From: Isoetes taiwanensis | Taxonomy: Eukaryota > Streptophyta > Lycopodiopsida > Isoetales > Isoetaceae | Assembly (NCBI GenBank): GCA_021234155.1 | Contig: JAJEKV010000022.1 | Coordinates: 9,955,815-10,019,814, forward strand | DNA length: 64,000 bases | Direction of reading: 5' to 3' | In this document: piece after piece, positions 23,333-35,933 of the stretch | Layout of the letters: every line of letters starts with the position of its first letter | How positions within the stretch are numbered: position 1 is the first letter of the stretch | Notes under the pieces: generated by a model | The model's database searches: none | What the model was told of the DNA's origin: nothing | Seen by the model: only the letters and a program-made list of their open reading frames with translations | Made by a program: the position numbers and the translations under genes

Positions 23333-25740
23333 GTTGGGGAGCACATTACTCCTAATTTTGGGCTATTTTCACGAAAAGTTACATATTTATAATTCCAAAA
23401 CCAAATAGTAATCTTATATCGGGCAGTATGGGCAAAGATTGAAATGAAATGGGAAAATTTCTTCTAGCTTTAGATGACCGCATCCGCAGATTTAATTGCA
23501 CCTATCCTACTAATAAAATTTTGCCCCTGAAAATTTCCTTCCGCATCTCTCATAAACAAAAGGATTAAAACAAATTTGTAGCTCACAAAAAAGCACAATA
23601 TAGTATTATTCTAGCAAAATATAAATGTCATGTTCCTAGGAAAATGCCTCTAATGAGTAATATTTCACAATGAGTAGCCAGATTGCACTCAAAGCTAAAA
23701 GTCTTCCATATTAGCTCCTCTAATGTAGATGTGAAGTGTATGTGAAACTTGTTCTTGTTCCGAACTTATTCCTTTACGAACTAACCATATTAAAACTCCT
23801 ATAACTTATTTTTTGTACCAGAAAAAATCCTACCTATAGAAAAAATGAACTTTTTGATCGGCCATATATCCTATTATATTTCAAGTGAATCCTAAAATCA
23901 TTTTTGAACCTGAAATTCTGTGAAGTATAGGACTCGCCACACATAGTCTTATATATAGGAAGATATTCTTTATAGGGCCCTGTCTGGATGGACGATCAAA
24001 TGAATCATGGCCGTTAGTCAGCTATATATTGAAATTGAAGCTTATCCCTGCCATCGGTTTATGCCGATGTGCAAATCATAGAGTCCTGGCGCCATTGCAG
24101 CTCTAGCTATGGCGTTTTGGAGAGGGAATCAAAGGGCTACTGTGCCGCAGTGTCGCCATATCTGTATATGCTGAGTGCGGTTGTTTCTACTAGTCTTTTC
24201 TTTTTCGAGTAGCCTCCTCCTTCCTCTCATCAAATCCACCCTTTATTCTTTTGTTTCATTACGATGCTGCCTAAGCAGAAAAGAAATTATATGAAAGCAA
24301 AGGAGGAACAGTAGCTCGATCGTGTTCGGAAGTATTAATGTTAGATCTTAGAAGCTGAGCAAAAGCTCTGGATCACAAATGGGTTTCTGTGATTTTTGGA
24401 GTAAAATGGCCGGTAGCCCTTACAAGAGCAGTGCGTAATTTTCTTGTTCGTATTTGAGTTCGCAATGGAAAAATGGTTACGGATAAAGTCATGGTCCCTT
24501 TACATTTTTCTCCCTTACCCACAGGCCATTTGTTCACTGAACAACAGGGTCGGTATTAGCATAAACCCATCTCAAGTTATGGGTTTGGAATGCCGACAAC
24601 CTTGTGGGATGTTCCAGGACCTGATGAATTAGAATCTGTGTCCGCGCTGCTTTTCACGGATCTGAAGCTTATTTGAACGAGAGCGGAGGGCTTGTTGTAT
24701 AGTTCGGCTGGTGCTGCTGTTTCAACAGATGCTATGACAATGCGGATAAGGCAAAGGATTGGGTTACCGGAATTACTAATATCTCAGAAGCAGTTTTGAA
24801 TTGCTTCCCAAACGGATTCAAAAAATAGCCTTTGCCACTTATTTATTATGCTTGATACGAGTCGTATCCTCGCCGTCTTGCTTCCCTATAGTTCACATTC
24901 TAGAGTTTGAATTTACTGTCGAACAAGCATGTATTTATCTTGTGGATTTTCATCGCAGGTTTTGAAAAGATGGATTGAGTTCGGTCATTCCATATTCGTA
25001 TGGCTTTGCATCATCCTTTGACAGTTTTAGTCAAAAGTTGCAACTTTGCCATTGACGAAACAAAAAGGTACAATTTCTGCTTATAAAATGCAAGGAAGCA
25101 TAGCATCCATGTCTAAATAATAATTGCACAAGTAATATTTTCTAATATTGGTTTCTGTCTTAGCAGTTCACTCCGTTTGTTTTTGAATTAGATCCAGCCA
25201 TTCTCATGGCGGCAGCCAAGGCCAATGTATGTGAGACCTGTTATTGAGATGATACTCATGGTTTGAAGCTACCTGCTATAGCAAAGTAAAAGCCCCTGAA
25301 ATGAGGTCCTAATGATAATGCAGAAAAAATGTTACTAATTGGGCAGATGATCCACTGAACTATAGACTTATTGAACGACTGATGGTGATTTAGTCTTGAC
25401 CATACTCAATTGGTGCCAAGTACAAGAACCATGTAGAAGCAACTGGGGCTTAAGGCGGTAAACTTCTACAGTTGTTTATGTGGAGCAAGGAAGGCAATTT
25501 CAATACTTCAAAGATACAGGACCTGGCCATCGAGGCAAAGTCTGTGCTCCTAGCCTTCACATACGTAATCTAATACTATTAGTAATAGAGAGAGTTATTC
25601 GGTAATGCAAATGATTTCAAAGTAGATATATGATTGAGGGATAGCCTAGTAGCTGGATATTATTATTAGAAGTTATACCTATATACCTTACTGCTGCATT
25701 ACTTAATGGTGCCTATCACATGGAGAATGAATGCTGCAAG
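23333..25740. other. Unassigned stretch
   Basis: No gene I can support. Near 24,740-24,830 one + frame reads a plausible coding stretch (a DKAKDWVTG peptide), but it is flanked by stops and lacks splice evidence. Confidence 0.35.
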
Positions 25741-25948
25741 TTATAGGAAATCCATCATGTAAGGTAGTGATCTCAAAGATATAGAGATCATGCAGTACAT
25801 TCTGATAAGAATATCACGGCCATTTTTTAAAACATGGGAACAATTATAGGAAATCCATCATGGGTAAGGTAGTGATCTCAAAGATATAGATCATGCAGAC
25901 ATTCTGATAAGAATATCATGGCCATTTTGAAACATGGGGAACAATTGG
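25741..25948 (+). repeat. Tandem duplication, two units of about 104 bp
   Basis: Units at 25,741-25,843 and 25,844-25,948 share TTATAGGAAATCCATCATG, GTAGTGATCTCAAAGATATAG and CTGATAAGAATATCA, with small indels. It lies about 300 bp upstream of the JMJ17-like relic. Confidence 0.8.
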
Positions 25949-26234
25949 CTTCGGTTTTATATATTGCATGTCCACATTGATGTTTTGCTTTAAGGGCTCA
26001 ACATTTACAGTACAAATAGAGTTTCTGGCCAATCAATATCATATCCCCTGAGTCACATTTCAGGAACATTTGTATAGCTTAAAGCTCAGAGAGCATATAC
26101 AAAGGCATCTCTATAGGGCTTCACAAAGTGCTGTAGATCTCCGGATTCAGAGTAAAACCATGTTTTTGTTCAAGCATTGATTTCTTATGGGAAGCTTCTG
26201 AGGTCTGTTCTAGATTAGAGATGTCATACTAACA

Positions 26235-26560
26235 ATAGTTAAGGGAAGACCAGGGCTGAGGTTGGTAGTGAACAGAGGTTGGCTTCAAACAAGAAAGAGA
26301 TTCATGGATTCAGGGCGCTTTTAGCCTTCAAAAGCATTACGTGTATCTTATCCAACTGCAGAGGAATCTCTAGGACCTTTCAGATTTCATAGCCAAAATT
26401 CGTCCTGTGGCAGAGCCCTATGGTCTGCCGCACATCCCACCAAAATCATGGAAACTCCATTTGCTTTAGACCTACAATCTTTTCAGCCTTCTACAAAGTT
26501 GCAGGCCATACATCAGCTGTAGTAGTGCTATCTGCAACATGTAATTCAGAGACGCCAAGT
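26235..26560 (+). pseudogene. KDM5/JMJ17-like histone demethylase, N-terminal (JmjN) relic
   Basis: Three + frames together spell the N-terminus of a plant KDM5-type JmjC demethylase. It starts at a lost start codon (ATA at 26,235) before KGRP; continues in a shifted frame as AEVGSEQ; then gives a JmjN domain in which DFIAKIRPVAEPYGL and PPKSWK are in one frame (about 26,382-26,470) and FALDLQSF...KLQAIHQL in the next (about 26,460-26,518), followed by ATCNSET. In intact proteins these pieces are contiguous, and JmjN packs against the JmjC catalytic domain that removes methyl groups from histone H3K4. Here several 1-2 base indels and stops (for example TAG at 26,468) destroy the frame. No ARID, JmjC or PHD region was found nearby, so this is a decayed fragment. 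The family assignment is from memory of the plant JMJ17 N-terminus. Confidence 0.75.
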
Positions 26561-29084
26561 TGCAATGTGACAAGTGATTTGCAAATCAGGGAGAGCATTT
26601 ATACTGTCTGGTTCCCCCCTTTTCTGCTGTTTCTTTGGGAAATTGGTAATATTGCATGCATGGTTTAAGGATAGAGCCATTGCCATAATTCTAGCCCTGC
26701 GGTGCTATGTCTGAAGGTTTTAAGAAGTGGTGTGGTTTAATGGCCAGTCAGTTAGTCATTCAGAGATCGAGCAGCACTCTTACCAGGCTGTAGAGGGACT
26801 GCGCCAGTTAATGCTTTTATACGACAGTGATCTTGATAGTAATATATAGCAGCAATTCTCCTGGGCATACAGATCTTTATTTAATACTCCCTGCCTCAAT
26901 GTCGGATGTTTGCAGGCTAGGGCAAGGAGCTTATATTGCTATGGAGTGCAATTATCGCCAACACCAACAACGTGATCCTACTTTAATCCATTGAGACCAG
27001 ATCATACTATCTATCAATAGTTTCTCATTGCATATGCATGGTTGATGTCTTGTCAAGCAAGATAATTGCCCCAAGTTAATAGTTAGATGATATGAGTCCA
27101 TGCATGAGCGTGTTGAGTAGCATATGCTGCAAGCTTGGAGTAGCAAGAACATGGCTAGAAGAAATGGTGGCAAAAATATGAAGGTGTCCTGAGTTCAAGA
27201 ACAAATGGTTTCTGATGCTTATCATGCTACTGTTTTTATATATTATTTTGCTAATCGTGTTGGTTTTGCAGCCCTTTGAAGCTTGAAGTTTCTGGGTTGT
27301 AGCGAACATGCAAAGTCTGTAGTATAAAAAGTTCGTGCTTGGTTCAAATATTAGCTGCTAGTGGCAAATATATAATTATAGAAATGACCATTTGGTAGCC
27401 CAATGACTACATCAGATGCACATAGGTATGCACACAAGGACAAGTTAGCTTTTGCAGCAGAATGTTTCAAAGCATGTACCAGATGGCTTTAATGCCAATG
27501 TGCAATTCTCCATTGGAAATCATGCTCAAACATGTGTACTCGTGCAGAGCTCACACCTAGTGCTTGTGAAGATGAGAAATCACAGAACTTCAATGGCATT
27601 TATCTTAGCAGAAATAGATTCACCCACCTTCCCAGTATTTGAAGTATATGCAAGAGTTTTAGATGGCATTATCTGCAGCAGAACAGATCCACCTTCCCCA
27701 AGATTTGAAGTTATAAATGCTGGCACATAAAATGGTTATTCTACATAATAGATGCATGTGGTTGCTGTTAGAGTTTTTCTTGCTGCTATTACCAAGAGCT
27801 ACGATTAAAGTAGAGAATTGTCTGTTTTTAAATCTTAATTCTATTTCCTTTGTACATCCACAGCTTTATTTCCATAGAACATTATTTCCGTTATTCCCAT
27901 ACAATAACGTTATTTCCATATAAATTTTGGCAACGAGGTGCTCAAACCAAATCTTGATTAAAAATTTGTTTTGTAACATCTCAAAGGGAAGTCTTAACAT
28001 ATTTAATAAATGTAGATATACTTATGTTGAGAATCTACTAGATATCTTGCATATCTGGGTTCTCCACTCTAATTATTTAGGAGACTTTGGTCTACATTGT
28101 CACGTGTGACGATGCATCCATGAAGAATATAAATAAGAAACATGATTGCAAACTTGTTAGAATTTCAATATGCATTATTCTTTGCCATTTGTAGTAGGTC
28201 ATTGTGAGCTAATGGTTTGGTGCTTTAATTTCTTTAAATTTCAAGATCACATGCGGGTATTTAGTTTACTCTAACTACATCAAAATATTGTTTTCTATGT
28301 AAGATGCTTTCGTAAAAGTCAGATGACCCCTCTCCCCAACAAATAAACCTCAGGTAATAAAATGCTTACCCTTAAGATAATAACGTTTGCCATAGATTTG
28401 TAACGCTTACTCTCCGCTCTTCAGATTCATTAACCGCCATCGGGATCATATCAATCGCCAGGAAGAAAATTGCGTGCCCTTAAATTTTATCATTATCCAA
28501 GCACGCCCAAAGACGATACCAAATTGTAAATTTCATCAATGCTTTCCCAATGATTATTCTTCAAGATAATAATGATGCTATAGGTTCGTGGAAGTTTATT
28601 CTTCATGATTACATCTTCACACCAATCAAGTTATTCAACCGGTCCCCCAAACCTACCTGCTTGATAATTTGCGAAAATATTTGATATTTCGCATCGATTT
28701 TGACAAGAACTTGATCTTACCCATGGAGGAACATGTTTACATTGAAGAAACACATTTAATTTCAATTCCAGTATTCGACCATGCTCTTGATATTACAAGT
28801 GTTTTTATAAGCTACCTCAAAGATTATCTCTTTAACTTATCAATTCACAATACCCAAAGCTAATGGAAATATTAAAATGACTCAGAACTCATTAACCTGT
28901 CACGCATGGCTTACTTTCTCATATTTCCTAATTTAAATATGCAACAATATATAACCCTGACATTAAAAAATAACAAGAACGATGCCAATCCCACTGTGAA
29001 CCACCCAAATTTGTGTATCGAACTTGCGTCTGCCCCCCTTTGCACCACTTCATCGGTGCGTAATTTGTATATATATATATTTAT
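26561..29084. other. Unassigned stretch
   Basis: No further demethylase exon recognised. At 27,600-27,720 two related CACC(C)ACCTTCCC.AGTATTTGAAGT-like units occur (about 27,630 and 27,690). The rest is A/T-rich with short frames only. Confidence 0.4.
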
Positions 29085-30334
29085 TTATTACATATAGATT
29101 TCCTTGACATTTTCAAAAAATAGTTATGTCTGCCGAAGAACAAAGATTTTATACACTAAGATTTTCAATTGTTAGAGATGGTATTGGTATGGGTCCAACA
29201 TATGTTACTGATGCTGGATCCCCAGAATACGATCGAGGGTTTAGTTGTTTTTGGCACAAGGACCTTGGGGAGTTGTTGCCACGTGGTGGGGAGGCAATCT
29301 AATATTAGCCATGAGCAGTTTGTGGATTTCGTCATGCGGTTCTAATGGTAGTAGGAATTCTTCAAGGAATGCCTCACTGTGAAAAGTTATTATTCAGGTG
29401 GTCGACAGAGAATAGTTTTGCTCTTCAATTAATTCTTTGCTATCTTCTTGCTTGCTCTTGATCTTATTTGTCAGGCATTAAGTATGCATTCGGAGAAAGG
29501 CTATATACTCAAGGTATGGTGCTTAAATTTAGAGAGAAAAGTTGGAATTGGTTCTTTGGGGTCTGGTTTTGAAGAAGACTAGGGTGTTATAGATGTGTGT
29601 GGCACAATGGGATTATTAGGGAATATGCTATTGTATCTCTTCATTACAGGTGGGTTGAGGTTGATTGCAATTCAAGGGATGATTCTCCTTTGTGTACTAG
29701 CTTTATGGCAATTTTAGCGGGCTACTGCCTCTGTGTATATAGGAGCCGCCCCTTCATTGAGATGCTGGGTATGCCCGAAAGAGTATGAACACCATGTCGA
29801 GGTTCAACTCCCTGGGTTCTAGAGTTTTCAATTCTTTATTTGAGTTTACTATTCGTACTATTGCATTAGAGTTTGAGTGCCATTGGAATTCATTTGCTAC
29901 CATTACATTGGTTTTTTTCTAGAGTCAATTTTGTGGGTCAGGTCAAAAGAAGGTTATCTTTTGCAGGGAATGGCCCAAAATGTTTCTTGTGGGATATTCT
30001 CCATAAAATTTTGCAATCCAATGGTCATAACCAATTTTGAAACACTCCAAACGATAATAGACCCCAAACAATGGGGTATCCTCCACGATCACATGGGCTA
30101 GGAACATGAGCAATAACAGGTTAACTGAATATTAATTACCAAATGTTCCACAAGGCATTAAATAGGGAAAATAAAAGGAGATATATGTAGAAAGAGTGCC
30201 AATATGACAGGAGGGGAGCAAAAGTGGATTGATGTGAATAGAAGATGGAGAGCTTTCTATGTGGTCTTAAGGAGAGCTTTCCCTTGTAGCCTTGGTTGGG
30301 AGAACTTTGATTTGATGTTTTTACTAATATCTTT

Positions 30335-30336
<2 letters not shown>
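29085..30336. repeat. Mosaic interspersed repeat, most continuous copy
   Basis: Matches 1,100-1,480, then 2,573-3,090, then 9,840-10,160 in that order, without the insertions found at the first locus. It serves as the reference for an uninterrupted copy. Frames are short and interrupted by stops. Confidence 0.65.
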
Positions 30337-30423
<87 letters not shown>

Positions 30424-30540
30424 GATAGATAGTATTTTTACGCCATGCCACATTGGCAACAATTCATGAGGACACATGACGAAACTCTCGTGAGACTTGA
30501 ACACACACAATTTTAATTGCTAATCCAATGGACTACCCAC
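30337..30540 (-). mobile_element. tRNA-derived SINE with (TATC)n tail
   Basis: Read on the minus strand from 30,540: GTGGGTAGTCCATTGG (A-box-like, 30,535-30,525) and, 33 bp on, GTTCAAGTCTC (B box, 30,502-30,492), the two internal RNA polymerase III promoter elements. A non-coding body of about 60 bp follows, then a tail of about 24 TATC units (30,432-30,337, seen as GATA on +). The collinear repeat at about 10,155-10,180 lacks this segment, showing it is an insertion. SINEs encode no protein and rely on LINE machinery. No clear target duplication was found. Confidence 0.65.
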
Positions 30541-31080
30541 TAAATAGAGAAGAAATTAATAAATGACACCAGTATTAGCCCAAATTGATCTTGAGTAAGA
30601 ATTGGCCTACGCTTCCTCGTCGCGGGCTATGGTACGACAAATGGCATAGATTATCGATCGCCAAGAACTCGTAAGTGTGTTGGGGTGGAGAAGGGCTACA
30701 TTAATGCCTACAATCTTAAATGTGCAGGATACTTTAGAGAGTGTGGCATTGTTAAATGGAAACCTAATCTACCTAACAAGTATTAAATGGTATATGGATG
30801 GTCCTATGCCTAATATATATGGTGACATAGGATCTAGGTCATATATATCTATTCTAATGCGGTGTACAGACATCTATGTCAGTAGAATATTTCTTTATTC
30901 ATATAAGAATGGTGATTGTACATCCCGCGGAAGCTACAAGTAGATGATCGCGGGTGATTGTTCCGGTGATTCAATAATCTACCTCGCTTTGGAAGAATTC
31001 ATCTAGTTTGAACTTCAACTACTTGAAAAATGTCGCCTCTAATTGCACTCAACAGAACCAAATAATGAATGAGCCATATG
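30541..31080. repeat. Mosaic repeat, end of third copy, then unassigned
   Basis: TATTAGCCCAAATTGATCTT to TTGGCCTACG matches about 10,190-10,235. From about 30,640 no similarity or gene is seen. Confidence 0.45.
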
Positions 31081-31190
31081 AATGAATAAGCCTTTATGGC
31101 CCTCCCTTTATTTCCAAATCAAAATTACAAAACTTCTTCATGACACTCCAATAAACCATCATTTTCAATAGTCCCTCATGCACACTCTAC
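31081..31190. repeat. Inverted copy of 53,565-53,680
   Basis: About 110 bp that reads almost identically on the opposite strand at 53.57-53.68 kb (core ATTACAAAACTTCTTCATGA). Confidence 0.75.
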
Positions 31191-32579
31191 TTTGGAAAGC
31201 ATACAAAATCGGGAAGTCCAACAAGAAGACTTCCCTATAAACTAAACAAACTTTGTGGAAATTCATATGCCTCATCACAGGGTGTTATTGAAAATTGGGA
31301 GTCAATTTTAAAGTCAAATACGAGGTGCTTAAGGGTGCTGTAGGTGAGGGCTTTTTCACTAATAACAATAATTGATGGGTTCAAGAACTGCGGAAGAACG
31401 CCAAAGGTTCGGGCTCTCCGAACCAATTGGGAAATTTGTCGGCTATAACATCCTACCGAGGGTTGATTCTCCCGCCCACTTCATACAAAGCGTACTCCAA
31501 GAAAATTTTGAAAATTAGATGGAGAATAGTCAATTTAGGGCAAAAACATTTTGATGAATTTCACTGATTTGGCTGAGATACGTTTAATTTGCAAAGATAG
31601 TTTGATGCACAGATCCGTAAAACCTCGCCGCTTCCTTGGTGTATTGATCCGATGAATTCTCCTAAACTTTGTCAGGATAAGATGAGGTATCAAATCCATT
31701 GTGGATATTCATGAAATTGTGGATCCATATGTAAGTTCCCACTGCGAATCGGTACCCTTCTATCTCCAAGATATTTAGTCCATGAAGTCTCTACAACATG
31801 CTTTGATGATTGCAAAAGTGTGCAATTGTGCATCCCCAAATACCGCGATATAGAAGAATTCCTATCAGCTTAGAAGGAGATTACAGCATGAAGAGTGACT
31901 CCAGAGAGTATGAGAAATTGGCCCTAAGCAAATAAGGGCAAAGAAAACTCACCACCGCATTTAAATAAAAATTGGCCAAGCAAATTGTGCATTTTCATCA
32001 CAGGTACTTTAATTTGAATTTTGAGGATGGGAAAAGAGATTTTGCAAGAGCAACAGAACAACTTCCCTAATATGGTAGTCATAGGAAACAAAGACCAAAT
32101 GTTTACAAGCATGTTGTTAACACGTGAAGGAGACCTCATTGGGCCAAGAAACGCTTGTAGGACTCCTGTGATATCAATCAAGGTGGTCCTCCATCTTGAT
32201 GATGGCCGTCACCTAATGTAGCAAGCTGTCACTGCTGCAAGGTTCTCCTAACGAAAAGAAGGGTCAGATGTGATGCTGTGGACAAGAGGAGATTGGTCGA
32301 GATTGGAGGACCCCGGTCCATGTTCAATAAGAAGTCTAGATCGATAAAGTTCGATGAAGTTCGAGAAAAGGTATATAACTTTTGATCTCTCGAAACCCGG
32401 TAGCCCTCCTAATAAAAGGTAAGTCATAAATTAAGGAGGTATTTTGAATGGGAAGAAAGTATCAAAGCCTTATAACTTCTGCACGCAATTCACTTCTCGG
32501 AAGAATCACATGTACTTGATGCTTTCTTTGTTATGAAATTTGGATTTCATTCATCATAGATTGCTTTTAAATGTAGGTA
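31191..32579. other. Unassigned stretch
   Basis: Short frames on both strands, none recognised. It lies between two segments that each have an inverted partner near 54 kb, so it is probably part of the same decayed element. Confidence 0.35.
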
Positions 32580-32960
32580 ATGTTCCCGCTGGCTTGGCAA
32601 AGAATCGTGCAAAGGGAAGCAATATACAAGATACCGCTGGAGGAGCCTCATATCTCCTCAAGCCAAAGTAGGAGTCAGGGATTGTGACAATTCCAAACCG
32701 TCGCAGCAGAGGCTACGTGTCTTCTCGGGCTTCTATTTCATTCAACAAAATGGGATTGAGTCTCAGTCGACAATTCCCTTATGTGGAATCTAAGAGCCAG
32801 CAGTAAAGCAAATGCAAGTTTTACTTAATCCAACAAGCCTTGCCGATTCTTTTCGCCTTTATCTAATTCTCTTTGTTTCTCGCTTGCGTACTAATGAAAA
32901 GGACGTAATTTCTTATAGGCTATACTTGGGTGGAGAAAAAATGAGCAAGCCTTAAGTCTC
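32580..32960. repeat. Inverted copy of 53,985-54,340
   Basis: Reverse-complement similarity to 53,985-54,340, including TGGAGAAAAAATGAGCAAGCC at the right edge, CATTCAACAAAATGGGATTGA and GATTGTGACAATTCC. Many substitutions and small indels. Confidence 0.65.
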
Positions 32961-33433
32961 AGAAGAATTCTATCAACCCGCTAATAGATTCTGCCCAAGG
33001 TTCCACCCATGTTTTCCAATCTTTTAAGGCCGATTCAAGTATTTTAGAAGCAAGCTATCTTAGCTTAATGTACCTGTAATAAGCATGATTTTGTTGCCTC
33101 AAGCAAAAGTTATTGCCCTTTATTTATTTAATCAAGCATTCACTGGTGGATGATCAAGATATGCTCTACAACTTGCAAACCAGAATGCCTGAGAACTCAA
33201 AATTTCACGGTACTATATATAGATATATTCATGAATGATGCTTTTGAATTTCATAAGTAGTAGGACATCCTTCTACAATTTAATGATTTTAAGACACATT
33301 TTTAGTACGTATTCCATTTGGAGTGTGTGCTCGGGGAATTATTATTGCCAACAAGGGCTTTGGTTTCCATTACTATCTGCAAGTTGTAGCACCAAGCCGC
33401 GGATTTGTAAGAAGAGCAAATCCCTCAGATTTG

Positions 33434-34345
33434 AATAAACATGATGCTATTAGTTTCATTTTGTTTCCAAACGCTTGTCTTTATTTTAGCCTTCATATAT
33501 ATCTTCAATACATGCTTTTAGCATCTAATCTTTGCATTTGGCAATGCAGGGATTGTTTGTTTTATGTGTTCTTATTATCTTATATAACATATCTTCTAGT
33601 TTCCCTCGCTCAATATAAGTTGTCCTGGCCTATCCTTCTAGCTTTCATCAAGCATTTATTCAATGGAGATTTTTAAAGTGAATAGAAATAGGTAATACCT
33701 TCCTAAATGCATCGGGCCTATATCGACTTCAATTAATGCCGATTTGGTCAATAAACATGATACTCATTAGTTTACTTTATTTCCAAAACGCTTTGTTTTA
33801 TTTTTTAGCCCCCATATATATCTTCAATATATACTTTTAATTTCTAATCCCTTGCATTTTAAAATAAAGGATTGCTTGTTTTATGTGTTCTTATTATCTT
33901 ATATAAAAATATTCTTCTAGTTTTCTTGTTCAATATAAGCTGGGTCCGGGTTCATCCTTCTAGCTTCTTTATTGTTACTTATTCAATGGAGATTTTAAAG
34001 TGGAATAGAACAGTAATTCCTTTCTTTAAATGCATTGCCCATTGATTCTCAATTCAATTTCCGCAAGCCTGATTTTGTCAATAAACATGATAATTATTAG
34101 TTTAATTTTATTTCCAAAATGCTTGTTTTATTTTCTAGCCTCATAATATCTTCACAGTATGCTTTTAATTTCTAATCCTTGCATTTGCACGTAGGATTGT
34201 TTTGTTTTTATGTGTTCTTATTATCTTATATAACATATTCCCTCGCTCAACATATGTCCGTCTATCCTTTTTACCTTTCTGTATTGTTTACTTATCTGAG
34301 ATTTTTAGCAAGAATAGAAATAGGTATTCCTAAATGCATTGCTCC
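33434..34345 (+). repeat. Three tandem units of about 320 bp
   Basis: Units begin with AATAAACATGAT at 33,434, 33,750 and 34,080 (spacings 316 and 330). Each contains GTTCTTATTATCTTATATAA, a TTTATTTTCTAGCC-like stretch and TTCAATGGAGATTTT or a relative. Units differ by point changes and small indels, so the array is old. Frames are broken differently in each unit, which argues against coding. Confidence 0.8.
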
Positions 34346-35671
34346 ATTGATTCCAATTCACGCTGCTGGATTTTACAAAAGTTTTATATACAATTTTCTA
34401 TGAGTTTTTTATAATTTGCAGCATTACGTATTTTAGGACAATTCCAATGTTAAAGTTATTATGGAGGTCTAACATATGGGCCAATATGCTCTATATTTAA
34501 TCTAATGGAACCACTTTGAAACATTTTGTTGATTTTATTGAGCTTTATATGCAACACTATGAATGCCTCGTTTTGTCTTATGCTACCGGGTATGACGAGC
34601 GTATCTTCGTTTCAAAAAGCTGCATCCGTGATCGGAATAGAAGTGACATGACCCCTATCTTGGTCTTATTCACTAAAAAAGACATTAGTTCCTCCGCGGA
34701 TGTAAGCTTTATATCCAAATAATACAATGTAAAAAGCTGCTTTTGTACATAGCAATGTGTTGTTGTCTACATATGCTAATCAAACCCCAGCTCTTTCTCT
34801 CGATAACTTCAAAGTAGTAATTAAAATACTCGCTAAATATATAATAAAAATGTATTCTTGTATAACAACATCTCATACACCACAACACAACATTAAGAAA
34901 GGGTATGCAAAAGTGGCGCGGCTTTTGGAACAAACATAAACCCAATTTAAATGAATGATGGTTTTAAGCAATTTTATCACGGGCCAATTTCGCATTTCAT
35001 TCTCCAAACGAATCATGCCTAAGTATGAACAATTTCATGCCGTGATATGGCTTCAGAGGACTCCACTCCTTTAGACATGTTCGACAAATATGGAATTTGG
35101 TTGTAGCCATTGATATAAGGATGAATGATCTCAGGATATCTAGTTAATGTGGTTATGCCATGCAATCCTTTGCATTTGATCTTGATCGTGGTTGCAGGAA
35201 GATGGGTGCATTAAATAAATATATAGTGCGCGAGAAAACTTACCGATTACCTTTATGCGTCGGGTTTGATTAATCCATGGAATTCCATCTTACCTTTTGA
35301 ATGATAGCTAAGGTTGTGATTTAAAATACATGTAAAACACATGTTACAATACCTTGTATGCACTATAGGTTTGACATAAGATAAGTATATATTTGGTCCT
35401 TTGTATGATTTGAAGTTTTAGTATAGGCAATATTGTTTACTGATGTATACTGACGCCAATATTGTTTGAATTGTCTAAATCCAACTCAGATCTTGCAAAA
35501 GACTTCAAACCATACCATCCTCGCATAATCACCGTGCTGCATCTGGCATACAAGACCTTTTCCAAAAGGTAAGCACTGCTATAAGGTTTGTTTGTTTAAC
35601 AAAAAATAGAGTGTATAGCTACAAGGTTCAATGCATTCATTTCTGTATTGAATACTTCGGGTGTTGTGAAG
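34346..35671. other. Unassigned stretch
   Basis: A/T-rich, no gene recognised. A 33-bp block at 34,935-34,967 recurs with one mismatch at 60,975-61,007. Confidence 0.4.
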
Positions 35672-35752
35672 TTTAGGGAGATGGTCTGTTATGGTTCATA
35701 CTAGAAATAGAACAGTTTAGGGAGATGGTCCTATGGTTCATACTAGAAACGA
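35672..35752 (+). repeat. Two tandem units of about 43 bp
   Basis: TTTAGGGAGATGGTC followed by ATGGTTCATACTAGAAA occurs twice in a row, with a small indel between units. Confidence 0.7.
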
Positions 35753-35933
35753 ATCGCCATCCCATTTGTTTCACATAATACCCCTGGGAAGAGAAGGTGA
35801 CGTAAGCGCTCAGATTCATCAGTGTATCTAAAGAGGAAGCAAATACTATAGCTTCCCGCAGCATTAACCAAATCAAAGAATGACCAAAGATAATGTGAAG
35901 TCCAACCAAGCAGAGTGCTGCTAACCAAATGAT

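Noticed and set aside
29795-29820. GGTTCAACTCC as a polymerase III B box of another SINE or tRNA gene
   Set aside because: No A box at the right distance and no cloverleaf; it lies inside a longer repeat.
30136-30510. SIYLSIYL repeat protein on the minus strand
   Set aside because: Translation of the (TATC)n SINE tail.
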